Source: an uncultured Lewinella sp.
GTDB lineage: Bacteria; Bacteroidota; Bacteroidia; Chitinophagales; Saprospiraceae
Direction: 5' to 3'
Assembly (NCBI GenBank): GCA_937949535.1
Contig: CALEDI010000228.1
Span: 1-39,978, forward strand
DNA: 39,978 bases
How positions within the stretch are numbered: the stretch's first letter is position 1; every line of letters starts with the position of its first letter. This document shows positions 7,697 through 17,503 of the stretch, one piece after another. The notes under the pieces are model-generated. The model saw only the letters and a program-made list of their open reading frames with translations. It was not told the DNA's origin and searched no databases. The translations under genes were made by a program, and so were the position numbers.

Positions 7697-7720
7697 GGGG
7701 CGCGGCCGCAGGTGCAAAGG
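7697..7720 (+). repeat. NotI-site dispersed repeat, copy 2
   Basis: It contains GGCGCGGCCGCAGGTGCAAA followed by GG and a T-rich stretch, as in copies 4 and 6. Unlike most copies it does not point toward a downstream gene: the TTGCACC end reads toward the 3' end of the nucleotidyltransferase. Confidence 0.8.
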
Positions 7721-7779
7721 AGGGTTTTCCGGCACGGATGCACCCCTTAGGCATCGTCGTTAACAGGCAAGTTGGGGTG

Positions 7780-7809
7780 TTGATCTGCCAGCGGGGTAGG
7801 CTACCTTTG
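7780..7809 (+). promoter_or_regulatory. Predicted aroA promoter
   Basis: A -33 TTG at 7780-7782 and a -7 TACCTTTG at 7802-7809 are separated by 19 bp, matching the Bacteroidota housekeeping promoter. The transcript would begin near 7815, leaving a leader of about 65 nt before the aroA ATG. Confidence 0.6.
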
Positions 7810-7878
7810 CGTTCGGCTTGGTTTTCGGACACGAGCTGCTCGCCACAGGGCGATCCACCAGATGATAACTTTAAGGAA

Positions 7879-9138
7879 ATGTACGAACTAAGCCACCCCG
7901 GCACCTCACTGAAAGGCCACATTGAGCTTACGGGCTCCAAGTCAATTGCCAACCGAGCACTCATCATTCGCGCCCTGACGGATGGGGACTTCCCCATCCA
8001 TCGTCTTGCGGCGGCAGACGATACGGTCCGTTTGGAGAAATTGCTTGCAAGCGAAGACGAAGTGCTCGACGCGGGGCCTGCGGGTACCACGTTTCGTTTC
8101 CTTACCGGCTACCTTAGCCGGCGGCCTGGGCACCAGGTCCTGACCGGGAGCCAACGGATGAAGGAACGCCCCATTGGCATCTTGGTGGAAGCCCTCCGAG
8201 AGTTGGGGGCAGACATTGAGTACACCGAAAACGAAGGCTACCCTCCTCTGCGCATCGGGCAATCTGCGCTAGACCAGACGAGCGAACTCACCATCGCAGC
8301 GGACACGAGTAGCCAGTACATCTCTAGCCTACTGATGCTTGCGCCTACCTTGCCCAAGGGGCTGCGGCTCAGCTTGGAGGGCAACATCGTTTCGGTGCCT
8401 TACATCAAGATGACCCTGTCTTTGATGGCTTACTTTGGGGTAGAAAGCCGCTGGGAAGGGCAAACGATCATCGTTGAACCACAAGCTTACCAAGCCCGGG
8501 AGTTTACCGTTGAGGCAGACTGGTCTGCGGCAAGCTACTATTATGGTATTGCTGCTTTAGCTCCAGAGGCGGATTTGCAGATTGATGGGCTTTTTGCGGA
8601 AAGCGTACAGGGAGACTCGGTTGTTGCGGAGCTGTATGAGCGCTTTGGTGTAAGGACTACCTTTAATGATGCGGGCTTACAGATCGTGAAGCCAGCTGAT
8701 GCGGCGGTACCGCCGCTTTTTGAGCAAGACTTTGTGGATTGCCCAGACATTGCCCAGACGCTGATGGCGACCTGTGCGGGGCTTGGGGTGCAGGCGCTTT
8801 ACAGTGGCTTGCAAACCCTTTTCATTAAGGAAACCGACCGCGTGAAGGCCATGCAGACGGAGTTGGGGAAGTTGGGCATTGCGCTCTACAAAATCCCCGC
8901 CCACATGAGCGGTGCGGCTGAGGGGCAACAGTACTTCGGGCAAGAAGGTAAAGCTGATTTCTCCGCCTCCGGAACACCTGTTTTCATGACCTACCACGAT
9001 CATCGGATGGCGATGGCGCTAGCGCCTTTGGCTTTATTGCACCCTGTCCGAATTGAAAACCCTGAAGTGGTAGGGAAGAGTTACCCCGACTTTTATACGG
9101 ACTTTGGTAAGCTTGGCTTCCGTACCGAAGCGCTGTAG
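7879..9138 (+). CDS. aroA: 3-phosphoshikimate 1-carboxyvinyltransferase (EPSP synthase)
   Basis: The 419-residue enzyme joins PEP and shikimate-3-phosphate, the sixth step of chorismate synthesis. Substrate-binding motifs are TGSKSIANRAL near residue 18, AGPAGTTFRFLT (the PEP-binding loop, here with Thr-Phe where many homologues have Ala-Met), SSQYISSLLM, LFIKETDR, DHRMAMALAP and VVGKSYPDF near the C-terminus. The ATG at 7879 was chosen because MYELSHPGTSLKGHIELTGSKS fits the family and lies after the predicted promoter; the frame is open further upstream but runs through repeat and promoter sequence. The PEP loop is of interest because it is where glyphosate sensitivity is determined; class cannot be set by eye. 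Confidence 0.95.
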   Translation: MYELSHPGTSLKGHIELTGSKSIANRALIIRALTDGDFPIHRLAAADDTVRLEKLLASEDEVLDAGPAGTTFRFLTGYLSRRPGHQVLTGSQRMKERPIGILVEALRELGADIEYTENEGYPPLRIGQSALDQTSELTIAADTSSQYISSLLMLAPTLPKGLRLSLEGNIVSVPYIKMTLSLMAYFGVESRWEGQTIIVEPQAYQAREFTVEADWSAASYYYGIAALAPEADLQIDGLFAESVQGDSVVAELYERFGVRTTFNDAGLQIVKPADAAVPPLFEQDFVDCPDIAQTLMATCAGLGVQALYSGLQTLFIKETDRVKAMQTELGKLGIALYKIPAHMSGAAEGQQYFGQEGKADFSASGTPVFMTYHDHRMAMALAPLALLHPVRIENPEVVGKSYPDFYTDFGKLGFRTEAL

Positions 9139-9727
9139 AGGCAGCGAGTCTAAAGTATGCGCTGTAGCTAGTACAGGTGATTTAACGTTCTCTCAAAAAC
9201 GGCTACCGCACCTGCGTTCGCGCCTACCGCTTAAGTACGGAGGGGGACAAATGCCTTTTTTGACCTTTATCGGTAATAAATTACCATTAAGGGCTATGCA
9301 AACACTCACTTTTCGGGCCCCACCCCATCAATATGGGGTGTAGCCCCCCCCTTTATCACCCTACCTTTGATTTGTCGAAAGGGAGAGGTGCAACTTTCTC
9401 TATCGAGTTTTTCCAAAAAGCGTGTTTATTTTGAGGCCTGCGAATTGTTGGTTTTTCGCCGCCTCCTGAAAGGTTTTTATTTTGGCGCATAGCGCCCTAG
9501 ATTCCAGTTATTACAAAGTAGTTAGAAAGCTACAATATAAGGTTCGGGCGGTGCAACGTCACGGACCTTTTTTTTTAACACCACCTTTGACACTTTCTAC
9601 CACGCAACCAACGTTCCTTAGGCTGTACCTTTATGCGCTTTTCCGGAGTCCTCTGGAGAAAGTGCTATTTGTCAACATGTTTTTCTGCCCATCACTCACG
9701 GGGCACTTCCCTTTGAACTCCTTCGGT
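9139..9727. other. 589-bp intergenic region before the adhesin
   Basis: No gene is supported. It contains small hairpins: GGTAAT/ATTACC at 9272-9285, CACCCCAT/ATGGGGTG at 9321-9340 followed by a C-run, and GGCGC/GCGCC at 9484-9496. Promoter-like -7 boxes are TACCTTTG at 9362-9369 and TACCTTTA at 9626-9633. The reading frame of the adhesin is open back to a TTG at 9482, but that part lacks export features. Confidence 0.5.
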
Positions 9728-12700
9728 ATGCATCACGGTTATACGCTCCGTTCCTTATCATTACTCTGCCTCATTTTTTGTTTGCTGGCTCCGCTTGGTT
9801 TGCTGGCCCAGCGGCCTCATACGGTCAAGGTTCCGGAGCAGAGCGCGGTTGTTCCATCTTCGGAAAAAATGGAGTGTAACGATGCGGGAGAGATAGGCCA
9901 GTTTTCTGGCTTTATGATGCAAAGCAACAGCTTTGGTGATAACCTGACGCCATCTGATGTGATCCAGTATAATCTTTGGCCAAAGGATACCATTTTTCTT
10001 TGTTTTGGGGACGAGTTTACAGTCAACATAGCAAGTGGTTCTGAAGACCTATCGGGGGACCCCAATACTGCTACAACCCCAGGAGTGGGTTATGCTTTCT
10101 ATAATTGTGCACCCCTAGAGGATGGCCCAATCTTGACAGATATTGCTGCTGATTTCTGTGTTACGAACAATGGACTGGACCCTTTTGATGACCTGACCAT
10201 TGCGGTGCCTTCGGGGTATGAAACAGGTGATTATACCCTGACGGTTGCTAACGATGTACAAGGCGGCCTTACGATTCCGGGCTTATTCCCCAACGCGATG
10301 GCCGAACCTACGCCAGTGATACTCACCTTGGCTCCCATTACTTTTGACCGGGCTGCTGCAGGTGTTGCTGAATATGAAGATGGTGGGCAATGTGTAAATG
10401 TTTCAACAGACCAGACCTTCACCGTTGCGTTTCTCAACCCTATCACGTTGTCTAACCTAGACATGGCGCCGGTTGATTGTGTTGGTACCTTTGAAATCCG
10501 TGGTGGTGCGCCGGAGCTGCTTGGAACCAACGACTACAATATTGAAATCGTGAACGAGGTAACGGGGGAGCGAGCTGTCATCCTGACTCCTGCTAGCCAG
10601 ATTCGGCATAACGCACCGATTTTTTACCAAGTACCTACAGCGGGCAACTATTCGATTTCTATCGATGACGACGGGGTAGGCTGTAGTATGGTAGATAACA
10701 TCATTGTTAACCACCCGACGGGCTGCCCTCTTCCGGTGGTGTTCAATATCGAGAGAGCCCGAGGGTTGCCCGGAGAGCAGGTTTGTGTAGACATAATGCC
10801 TGAGAACTTCATTGATGTGGTAGGCTTTCAATTTGATATTGAGTTTGACCCTAGTGTGCTTCAGTTTGATAACGCTAGCAACCTACACCCCAACCTTTCG
10901 GCTGCTAGCTTTGCTTTCAGCGGGCCGCCCACTCTGCCTGCGGGTACTGCACGGTTTTTATATTCTGACTTGACGCTTTCGGGAGCTGACATCCCGAGCA
11001 ACGAGGCCGTATTCTCTATATGTTTTACAATTCTGGGGAACTTGGGCGATCAAAGCGATGTGAGTGCTGTAATTAATACATCAAGCTTTACACGTAGCCC
11101 AACACAAACGGGCATACTTGTTGTCAATTCCGGCTCAGTAGTGGTTACGGACAAAGCCTTCCTGGTTACCCTTGACAAGACGAACGAAACCTGTAACGGA
11201 GACAATACGGGGGTCATTTTTGCAGAAGCACTTGGAGGAGCGAGCCCTTACATTTTTTCTCGCCGCCGAATCTCTCCTGTTCCAGAAGCGATATTCACCG
11301 ACGATCAAACCCGTACAGGCAACCCTGCCTCTGTTAATTACTTTGCGCGAGAAGACGGGGTGTACGCCATAAGGGTAGTGGATGCTAACGGCGCCGAAGT
11401 GATTGATACTATTGAGGTAGAAGCTGGGCTAGCCATTGGTGTAAACGTAGAAGTCATCTCTCCACCTAGCTGTAATGGCTTTGATGATGGCTCCATTCGC
11501 GCCGTTGTTTTTGAAGACGGCGTAGAAGTCGTATCTCCACTTGCTGCTGGCTATAGTTTTAGCTGGGAAGGAAGCTCCGCAACCGGAGATATCCGGACGG
11601 GGTTAGTTGCTGACCAGTACGAGGTTACAGTAACCTCTCCCGAGGGGTGTTCCAGTGATGACCGGGGCAACCTTAACCAACCTTCCGACGTCCGGGTGCG
11701 CCCAGACAACCCCGACGATGCGGTAAGTAGCGCAACGTGTACCAGCACCCCCGATGGGTCCATCACGATTACCGCCGACGGAGGTACAGGGCCTTATGAC
11801 TTCATGTGGGGAGGAACCTTAGGAACTGACGATGACGCTGCGATGTCTACCCGAAACGGACTTCTCCCAGACGAATACGCTGTCATCGTAGCGGACGTAA
11901 ACAACTGTCGGGATACGGCCAACTTTGTTGTCGATGCTCAAAAGCAGTTGATTATAAACTCTGAGGTGGACTCCGCCTCTTGTTTCGGCATTTCCGATGG
12001 GGTTATTCGCGTCAATGGCTCTGTTACTGGAGCGATGGCCGTTTTGCCTTATGAGGTAACCTTACTTGATGAGTTCGGCGCTGTCATTCAAGCAACCCAA
12101 CCTATTGTTGACAATTCCCTGCCCTTCGTCTTCTCCGGCCTCAGTGCGGGGCGGTACGTAGTTGTTCTGGATGATCAGGACCCAGCTATGGGCTGTGAAG
12201 TAACCGACACTTTCGAGATATTCCAACCGTCGGTCTTAGTAATTGACAACAACCTCATGATTACCAACGAGACCTGTATCACTGGGAACGATGGCACGGT
12301 AACTGCGGCTGTTTCTGGAGGAACCATGCCTTATGAATTCCGCTTCGTGAACGATAGCCTGGATGTCCGGATGGATACCATGCCTCCGAACGGTTCCCTA
12401 ACTGGCCTCAGCGCAGACCCTAACTACATACTCATTGTTACTGACCAGAACGGCTGTGAGGCTAGGGTAGACTTCCGCATTAATGCTCCGGAAAGTGCTA
12501 CACTCGGCGTCATTGATACGAGTTTCATTACCTGCCCAGGAGACAACGACGGGATACTTACCGTAGTCGCTACCCCGCCAACAGGAGAGACAATCACCTC
12601 TATTTTCTGGTTTATACTTAATGCAGATGGTAGTAGAGGAGCTCAGGTAGCAAGTGGGCCATCAACCCTGAACAATCTAGACGTTGGCAACTACCTCGTT

Positions 12701-14566
12701 GAGGTGACTACTTCCAATAGCTGTGTTGCACAGAGCTTCGGTACGATTGTCAGCCCCGGAGAAGTTTTCCTTGAGGAGTTTTCGCAAAACAATCCGCAGT
12801 GCCCTGATGATGCTAACGGAAGCATTTTCCTTACCCCCGGTGGGGGTACTCCGAACGGAGACGGGACCTACAACTACGTTTGGTCTACCGACCCCAACGG
12901 AGCCCCGACAACGAACCCAGCGTTTACCAACCTCAGGGCGGGCACTTATACGGTTACGGTTACGGACGCTAACGGCTGTCAGCCTCCCTTTGATACAACC
13001 TTCGTTTTGGTAGACCCACCACGCATCACGGGCACATGGCAACTAACGCCCGTAAGCTGCCCCGACGACCTTACGATGGACGGCGCGGCAACCTTCACCG
13101 CAGCGTATGAAGACGGAACCGTTTCCAGCTACGACTTCGAGTTTTCCTCCGGAACGGAAATAGTGAACAGAACTATGGCTACCGAAACCGGACTACCCCG
13201 AGGGCTAATTGCCGTAGAAGTTAGTGATGGCACCTGTTCGGAAACGTTCACGGATACCATCCGGAGCCCCGATGAGTTTGCGGTGGAGATCGTCACCAGT
13301 CCCATCAGTTGTAATGGACTTACAGACGGAGGCGCGGTAGTGAACATTAGCGGTGGTACGCCTGGGTATACCTTTGGTTGGTCCGTCTCGGCGGATACCG
13401 ACAACACCGTGGAGGGTTTGGCCTCTGGAACAGGTTTTACGGTTGAGATAACGGACGACAACGGATGTTCGCCCGGAACCCAAACCTTCAACATCCCCGA
13501 ACCAGACCCGCTAACCCTTTCTATAGACCCTGTAACAACTACGCAAACAGTACGCTGTGCGGGAGACATGAACGGCCAGATCAATGTATTCGTTAGTAGC
13601 GTCAACAACAATGACCTAGCCACTAACCCGTATAGTTGGTCTGGGAACGTTGCAGGGCCAAACGAATCAAGTGCGACAAACCTTTCCCCCGGTGCTTACG
13701 GCATAACGGTTACTGATGTGGAGGGCTGTCAGGACAGCCTCACCTACATAATCGGAGAGCCAGAAGCAATTATTTTTAGCGTACTCCCGATTGAAGAGCC
13801 GCTTTGTTTTGGCGAAACGACTCCGATATTGGTAGATACGGCCTTTGGTGGTACGTCAAATGGTATCGGAGACTTCACCTTCTCTGTAAACAACGATGGT
13901 TTTCGGGTTCCCGTTGGGCAAACCGGGACCGCCTTTGCTGGGGAGGTAGTTGTGACGGTCTTTGATAGTGTAGGCTGTTCGGCGGAGCAGACCTTTAGCG
14001 TGAACCAGCCACCACAGGTATTGATTGACCTTCAGGAGGAGATTGTGATAGAACTTGGAGACAGCCTTACGCGCTTGAACCCACTCATCAGCCCTGCTGG
14101 CGACGTGTATGAATACCTCTGGACGCCCGGAGATTTCTTGAGTTCGGACACGGTCCGTAGCCCATTGATCTATCCGTTTGAAAGCCTGGACTACCAGTTC
14201 CGCGTGACCAACGCTAATGGGTGCCAAGCGTTCGCGAACATCTTCGTTGAGGTAGACGCGAACAGGAACGTTTACATCCCGAACGTATTCAGCCCCAACC
14301 GTGATGGTAGGAACGAAGATTTCCGAATCTTTGCCTGCCAAGGTGTACAGCTCGTAAAGTCTGTTCAGGTTTATGACCGTTGGGGAGCTGTTGTGTTTTC
14401 AGAAGACAACTTTGAGCCCAACTGTTTGGACGGGATTCAGCTTTGGGACGGCAAAGGGCAGAACGGAGAAACCGTTAACCCTGCGGTATTTGTCTACATC
14501 GTTGAGGTCGAATTCTTGGACGGTGTAACGTTGGTCTATCGGGGCGATGTAACGGTACTTCGATAA
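9728..14566 (+). CDS. SprB-repeat surface adhesin with cohesin-like domain and T9SS type B sorting domain
   Basis: A 1,612-residue secreted protein. The ATG at 9728 gives a good signal peptide (TLRSLSLLCLIFCLLAPLGLLA^Q). Residues about 338-475 (ARGLPGEQVCVDI ... VVGFQFDIEFDPSVLQF ... SICFTILG) resemble a cohesin-type beta-sandwich. Eleven SprB-type repeats follow from about 480 to 1435, each opening with a Cys motif such as SCNGFDDGSI or TCITGNDGTV and ending in a Y-x-V-T-V-x-D-x-x-G-C pattern. The last roughly 110 residues (NVFSPNRDGRNEDF ... VQVYDRWG ... WDGKGQNG) are the gliding-motility-type C-terminal domain that directs T9SS export and surface retention. SprB-like adhesins serve gliding or attachment; that role here is inferred. 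A large hairpin repeat begins at its stop codon. Confidence 0.9.
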   Translation: MHHGYTLRSLSLLCLIFCLLAPLGLLAQRPHTVKVPEQSAVVPSSEKMECNDAGEIGQFSGFMMQSNSFGDNLTPSDVIQYNLWPKDTIFLCFGDEFTVNIASGSEDLSGDPNTATTPGVGYAFYNCAPLEDGPILTDIAADFCVTNNGLDPFDDLTIAVPSGYETGDYTLTVANDVQGGLTIPGLFPNAMAEPTPVILTLAPITFDRAAAGVAEYEDGGQCVNVSTDQTFTVAFLNPITLSNLDMAPVDCVGTFEIRGGAPELLGTNDYNIEIVNEVTGERAVILTPASQIRHNAPIFYQVPTAGNYSISIDDDGVGCSMVDNIIVNHPTGCPLPVVFNIERARGLPGEQVCVDIMPENFIDVVGFQFDIEFDPSVLQFDNASNLHPNLSAASFAFSGPPTLPAGTARFLYSDLTLSGADIPSNEAVFSICFTILGNLGDQSDVSAVINTSSFTRSPTQTGILVVNSGSVVVTDKAFLVTLDKTNETCNGDNTGVIFAEALGGASPYIFSRRRISPVPEAIFTDDQTRTGNPASVNYFAREDGVYAIRVVDANGAEVIDTIEVEAGLAIGVNVEVISPPSCNGFDDGSIRAVVFEDGVEVVSPLAAGYSFSWEGSSATGDIRTGLVADQYEVTVTSPEGCSSDDRGNLNQPSDVRVRPDNPDDAVSSATCTSTPDGSITITADGGTGPYDFMWGGTLGTDDDAAMSTRNGLLPDEYAVIVADVNNCRDTANFVVDAQKQLIINSEVDSASCFGISDGVIRVNGSVTGAMAVLPYEVTLLDEFGAVIQATQPIVDNSLPFVFSGLSAGRYVVVLDDQDPAMGCEVTDTFEIFQPSVLVIDNNLMITNETCITGNDGTVTAAVSGGTMPYEFRFVNDSLDVRMDTMPPNGSLTGLSADPNYILIVTDQNGCEARVDFRINAPESATLGVIDTSFITCPGDNDGILTVVATPPTGETITSIFWFILNADGSRGAQVASGPSTLNNLDVGNYLVEVTTSNSCVAQSFGTIVSPGEVFLEEFSQNNPQCPDDANGSIFLTPGGGTPNGDGTYNYVWSTDPNGAPTTNPAFTNLRAGTYTVTVTDANGCQPPFDTTFVLVDPPRITGTWQLTPVSCPDDLTMDGAATFTAAYEDGTVSSYDFEFSSGTEIVNRTMATETGLPRGLIAVEVSDGTCSETFTDTIRSPDEFAVEIVTSPISCNGLTDGGAVVNISGGTPGYTFGWSVSADTDNTVEGLASGTGFTVEITDDNGCSPGTQTFNIPEPDPLTLSIDPVTTTQTVRCAGDMNGQINVFVSSVNNNDLATNPYSWSGNVAGPNESSATNLSPGAYGITVTDVEGCQDSLTYIIGEPEAIIFSVLPIEEPLCFGETTPILVDTAFGGTSNGIGDFTFSVNNDGFRVPVGQTGTAFAGEVVVTVFDSVGCSAEQTFSVNQPPQVLIDLQEEIVIELGDSLTRLNPLISPAGDVYEYLWTPGDFLSSDTVRSPLIYPFESLDYQFRVTNANGCQAFANIFVEVDANRNVYIPNVFSPNRDGRNEDFRIFACQGVQLVKSVQVYDRWGAVVFSEDNFEPNCLDGIQLWDGKGQNGETVNPAVFVYIVEVEFLDGVTLVYRGDVTVLR

Positions 14567-14676
14567 ACGTGAGGTTTGCCCATAAGCACCGGACGCTCAA
14601 AACGTTCGACTGAAATGCCTAGTGTAGATGGCATTTTAGTCGATCCTTTGAGCGTCCGGCACCCCAACCTCACGTT
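14566..14676. repeat. Intact GTGAGG palindrome (about 111 bp)
   Basis: The outer stem is AACGTGAGGTT at 14566-14576 with AACCTCACGTT at 14666-14676, then CGGACGCTCAAA with TTTGAGCGTCCG (14647-14658). The inner stem TCGACTGAAATGCC (14606-14619) pairs with GGCATTTTAGTCGA (14630-14643). The outer arm starts inside the adhesin stop codon, so the hairpin could serve as its mRNA end, although no T-run follows. Arms of the same repeat flank the IS110 element at 3290 and 4715. Confidence 0.85.
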
Positions 14677-14804
14677 ACGACAACAGTTTATGTTGATAAC
14701 ATTTATTACTTTAAACAATAAATAGTATCAATAAATTTCTCTATCTTCGCCACTGCGCTGAAGCCGGAGAACGAAGTCTTTTCCTTGCCTCTCTAGAGAG
14801 CCTG

Positions 14805-14826
14805 CCTTTGCACCTGCGGCCGCGCC
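14805..14826 (-). repeat. NotI-site dispersed repeat, copy 3 (inverted)
   Basis: The plus strand reads CTTTGCACCTGCGGCCGCGC, ending 28 bp before the parC ATG. Its orientation relative to the gene is the same as for copies 1, 5, 6 and 7. A -7-like TATCTTCG lies upstream at 14742-14749, so the repeat is probably in the transcript leader. Confidence 0.8.
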
Positions 14827-14854
14827 AGAAGAACAGCTAAGAAAAGATACCAAC

Positions 14855-17503
14855 ATGAGTGATAAGGCACAGGAACCCCAAGGGGAACACGCCTCCGACA
14901 ACGAAGAGCAAATCACGACCCTAAAAGGTATGTACGAGGATTATTTCCTCGACTATGCCAGCTATGTGATTCTGGAGCGTGCCGTCCCCACCATAGAGGA
15001 CGGCCTGAAGCCCGTACAACGCCGCATCTTGCACGCCCTCAACGAGATGCACGACGGCCGCTACCATAAAGTAGCCAACGTGATTGGGCAAACGATGCAG
15101 TACCACCCCCACGGCGACGCCGCCATCGGCGCAGCCCTAGTCAACATGGGCCAGAAGAACCTCATGATTGACCCCCAGGGGAACTGGGGCAACACCCTAA
15201 CCGGCGACTCCGCCGCCGCCAGTCGCTACATCGAAGCGCGGCTCACTAAGTTCGCCACCGAGGTGATCTTCAACCCCCAAACCACCGAATGGCAGGTGAG
15301 CTACGACGGCCGCAAGAAAGAGCCCGTCAACCTACCCGCCAAGTTCCCGCTAGTGCTCGCCCAAGGGGCCGAAGGCATCGCCGTAGGCCTGAGCACCAAG
15401 ATCCTACCCCACAACTTTATTGAGTTGTGCAAGGAGAGCATCAAGATTTTGCAGGGCAAAAAACCAAAGATTTATCCCGACTTCCCCACCGGCGGCAGCA
15501 TTGACGTATCCGACTACCAGTGGGGAAAACGCGGCGGAAAGATCAAGATTCGGGCAAAGATCGAGAAGATCGACAACCACTTTATCGCCATCCGGGAGTT
15601 GCCCTACGGCATGACGACGAGCAGCCTGATTGACAGCATCCTGAAAGCCGTCGATAAAGGGAAGATCCGGATCAAAAAAGTACAAGACAATACGGCCGCC
15701 GAAGTAGAAATACTGATCGAGCTGGCCTCCGGCATCAGCCCCGACGTGACGATCGATGCGCTCTACGCTTTCACCAACTGTGAGCTTTCCGTCTCCCCCA
15801 ACGCCTGTGTGATCATTGATGGAGACAAGCCGCACTTCATCTCCGTGCTCGATATTCTGGAACACACCACCCACCAGACAAAGGCGCTCTTGAAGATGGA
15901 ACTGACCATCAAGCAGAAGGAGCTGGAAGAAAAACTTCACTTCGCTAGCCTAGAGAAAGTCTTCATCCAAGAACGCATCTACCGAGACATCGAAGAGGCA
16001 GAAGACTTCCCTGAGGTGATCGACATCATCCGGGCCGGGCTGGAGAAATATTTCCGGGATCCGCTAGACAAGAAGAAGGCCGGAGATACCCGCATCCAAC
16101 TACTGCGCGCCATCTCCGAAGAAGACATCGTTCGGCTCACCGAAATCCGGATCAAGCGGATTTCAAAATACAACAAATTTAAGGCCGACGAACGGATGGC
16201 CGCACTCGAAGAAGAGCTCAAGCAGGTCAAGTACGACCTAGAGCACCTCACCGAATACGCCATCGCTTGGTACGAAATGCTGCTGAAGAAATACGGCAAA
16301 GGGAGGGAACGAAAAACGACCTTCGACAGCTTCGAGAAGGTGAAAGTTACCATCGTTGCCGCCAACAACTCTAAACTTTACGTAGACCGCAAGGAAGGCT
16401 TCGTGGGGAAAGGGCTAAAAAAAGAAGAGTTCGTAAAGGAATGTTCCGACATCGACGACATCATCGTCGTGCTGAAAAACGGAACCATGATGGTGACCCG
16501 CATTGCAGACAAAACCTTCGTAGGCAAGAACATCATCCACGTAGACGTATGGCGCAAAGGCGACGAACGGACCACCTACAACATGATCTACCTAGACGGT
16601 AAAACCGGCCGGGCGATGAGCAAGCGTTTCAACGTGAAGGCCATCACCCGAGACCGGCCGTACCAGCTCCACAAAGGGGCCAAGGGATCGAAGCTGCTTT
16701 ACTTTAGTAACAACCCCAACGGGGAGGCGGAGATTGTGAACATCCTACTCAGCCCCGCCTCTAAGGCGAGGGTGAAAGACTTCGACTTCGACTTCGCCGA
16801 ACTCGCCATCAAAGGCCGGGCTTCGGGCGGCAACATCGTAACCCGCTACCCCGTCCGGAAAGTGACCATGAAGGAGGCAGGAAAGAGTACCCTCGGGGCA
16901 CTCAAAGTCTGGATGGACGAAGTGAGCGGCCGCCTCAACCTCGAAGAACGCGGCCAACTGCTCGGCGGCTTCGATACCGGAGATAAACTGCTCGTGTTGC
17001 ACTACGACGGCACCTACGAACTGGAAGAGCTGGACATGACCCGCCGCTACGACCCCAAGCAGGTCTTCTACATCGGCAAATACCACGACGATATGGTGGT
17101 GAGCGCGGTCTACTATGAAGGCGAACGGAAGCTAACCCTCGTGAAACGCTTCGAGATAGAGACGAGCGCAACGGGGCAGAAGTTCAACTTCATCACCGAC
17201 AACCGCCAGTCTAAGCTCTACCTCGCTACCGTACACCCGAAGCCGGAAGCGGAAATTGCCTTCAAGGTGAAACGAGAAACCCAGAAGAAGATCATCCAAC
17301 TCGCCGACTTCATCGACGTGAAGGGCTGGAAATCATTGGGCAACAAACTGCACGATGGCAAACTGACTGGAGTGAAGGAACTCAACGAAGCCTATGTGCC
17401 GCCGGTGCGGGAGGCGAAGGGTAAGGCCGCTACTAAACCGAAAGCAGGGCCAGCGGATACACCGGGGCTCAAGCCCGGCGACACCATAGAATTGGACTTT
17501 TAA
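14855..17503 (+). CDS. parC: DNA topoisomerase IV subunit A (GyrA/ParC family)
   Basis: An 882-residue type II topoisomerase breakage-reunion subunit that unlinks daughter chromosomes with ParE (not in this window). KPVQRRILHAL (residues 52-62) and YHPHGDAAIG (83-92) form the quinolone-pocket region, and the catalytic Tyr is Tyr125 in AASRYIEARL. A coiled-coil-like stretch (about 350-480) is followed by a beta-pinwheel C-terminal domain. The C-terminal domain lacks the GyrA box (QRRGGKG) and has GAKGSKL in a comparable place, which together with length favours ParC over GyrA. The tail is Lys/Pro-rich. An exact 11-bp inverted repeat straddles the stop codon. Confidence 0.88.
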   Translation: MSDKAQEPQGEHASDNEEQITTLKGMYEDYFLDYASYVILERAVPTIEDGLKPVQRRILHALNEMHDGRYHKVANVIGQTMQYHPHGDAAIGAALVNMGQKNLMIDPQGNWGNTLTGDSAAASRYIEARLTKFATEVIFNPQTTEWQVSYDGRKKEPVNLPAKFPLVLAQGAEGIAVGLSTKILPHNFIELCKESIKILQGKKPKIYPDFPTGGSIDVSDYQWGKRGGKIKIRAKIEKIDNHFIAIRELPYGMTTSSLIDSILKAVDKGKIRIKKVQDNTAAEVEILIELASGISPDVTIDALYAFTNCELSVSPNACVIIDGDKPHFISVLDILEHTTHQTKALLKMELTIKQKELEEKLHFASLEKVFIQERIYRDIEEAEDFPEVIDIIRAGLEKYFRDPLDKKKAGDTRIQLLRAISEEDIVRLTEIRIKRISKYNKFKADERMAALEEELKQVKYDLEHLTEYAIAWYEMLLKKYGKGRERKTTFDSFEKVKVTIVAANNSKLYVDRKEGFVGKGLKKEEFVKECSDIDDIIVVLKNGTMMVTRIADKTFVGKNIIHVDVWRKGDERTTYNMIYLDGKTGRAMSKRFNVKAITRDRPYQLHKGAKGSKLLYFSNNPNGEAEIVNILLSPASKARVKDFDFDFAELAIKGRASGGNIVTRYPVRKVTMKEAGKSTLGALKVWMDEVSGRLNLEERGQLLGGFDTGDKLLVLHYDGTYELEELDMTRRYDPKQVFYIGKYHDDMVVSAVYYEGERKLTLVKRFEIETSATGQKFNFITDNRQSKLYLATVHPKPEAEIAFKVKRETQKKIIQLADFIDVKGWKSLGNKLHDGKLTGVKELNEAYVPPVREAKGKAATKPKAGPADTPGLKPGDTIELDF

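Noticed and set aside
7217-7735. 172-codon minus-strand frame beginning in the NotI-type repeat
   Set aside because: Its N-terminus is the repeat translated (HLRPRP) and the rest is antisense to the nucleotidyltransferase and a hairpin region.
13129-13623. 164-codon frame antisense to the adhesin
   Set aside because: No independent features; shadow of the SprB repeats.
14855-17503. Calling this gene gyrA
   Set aside because: The C-terminal domain lacks a GyrA box and the overall form matches the 880-residue topoisomerase IV A subunit of the phylum. ParC is favoured, though gyrA elsewhere was not available to compare.
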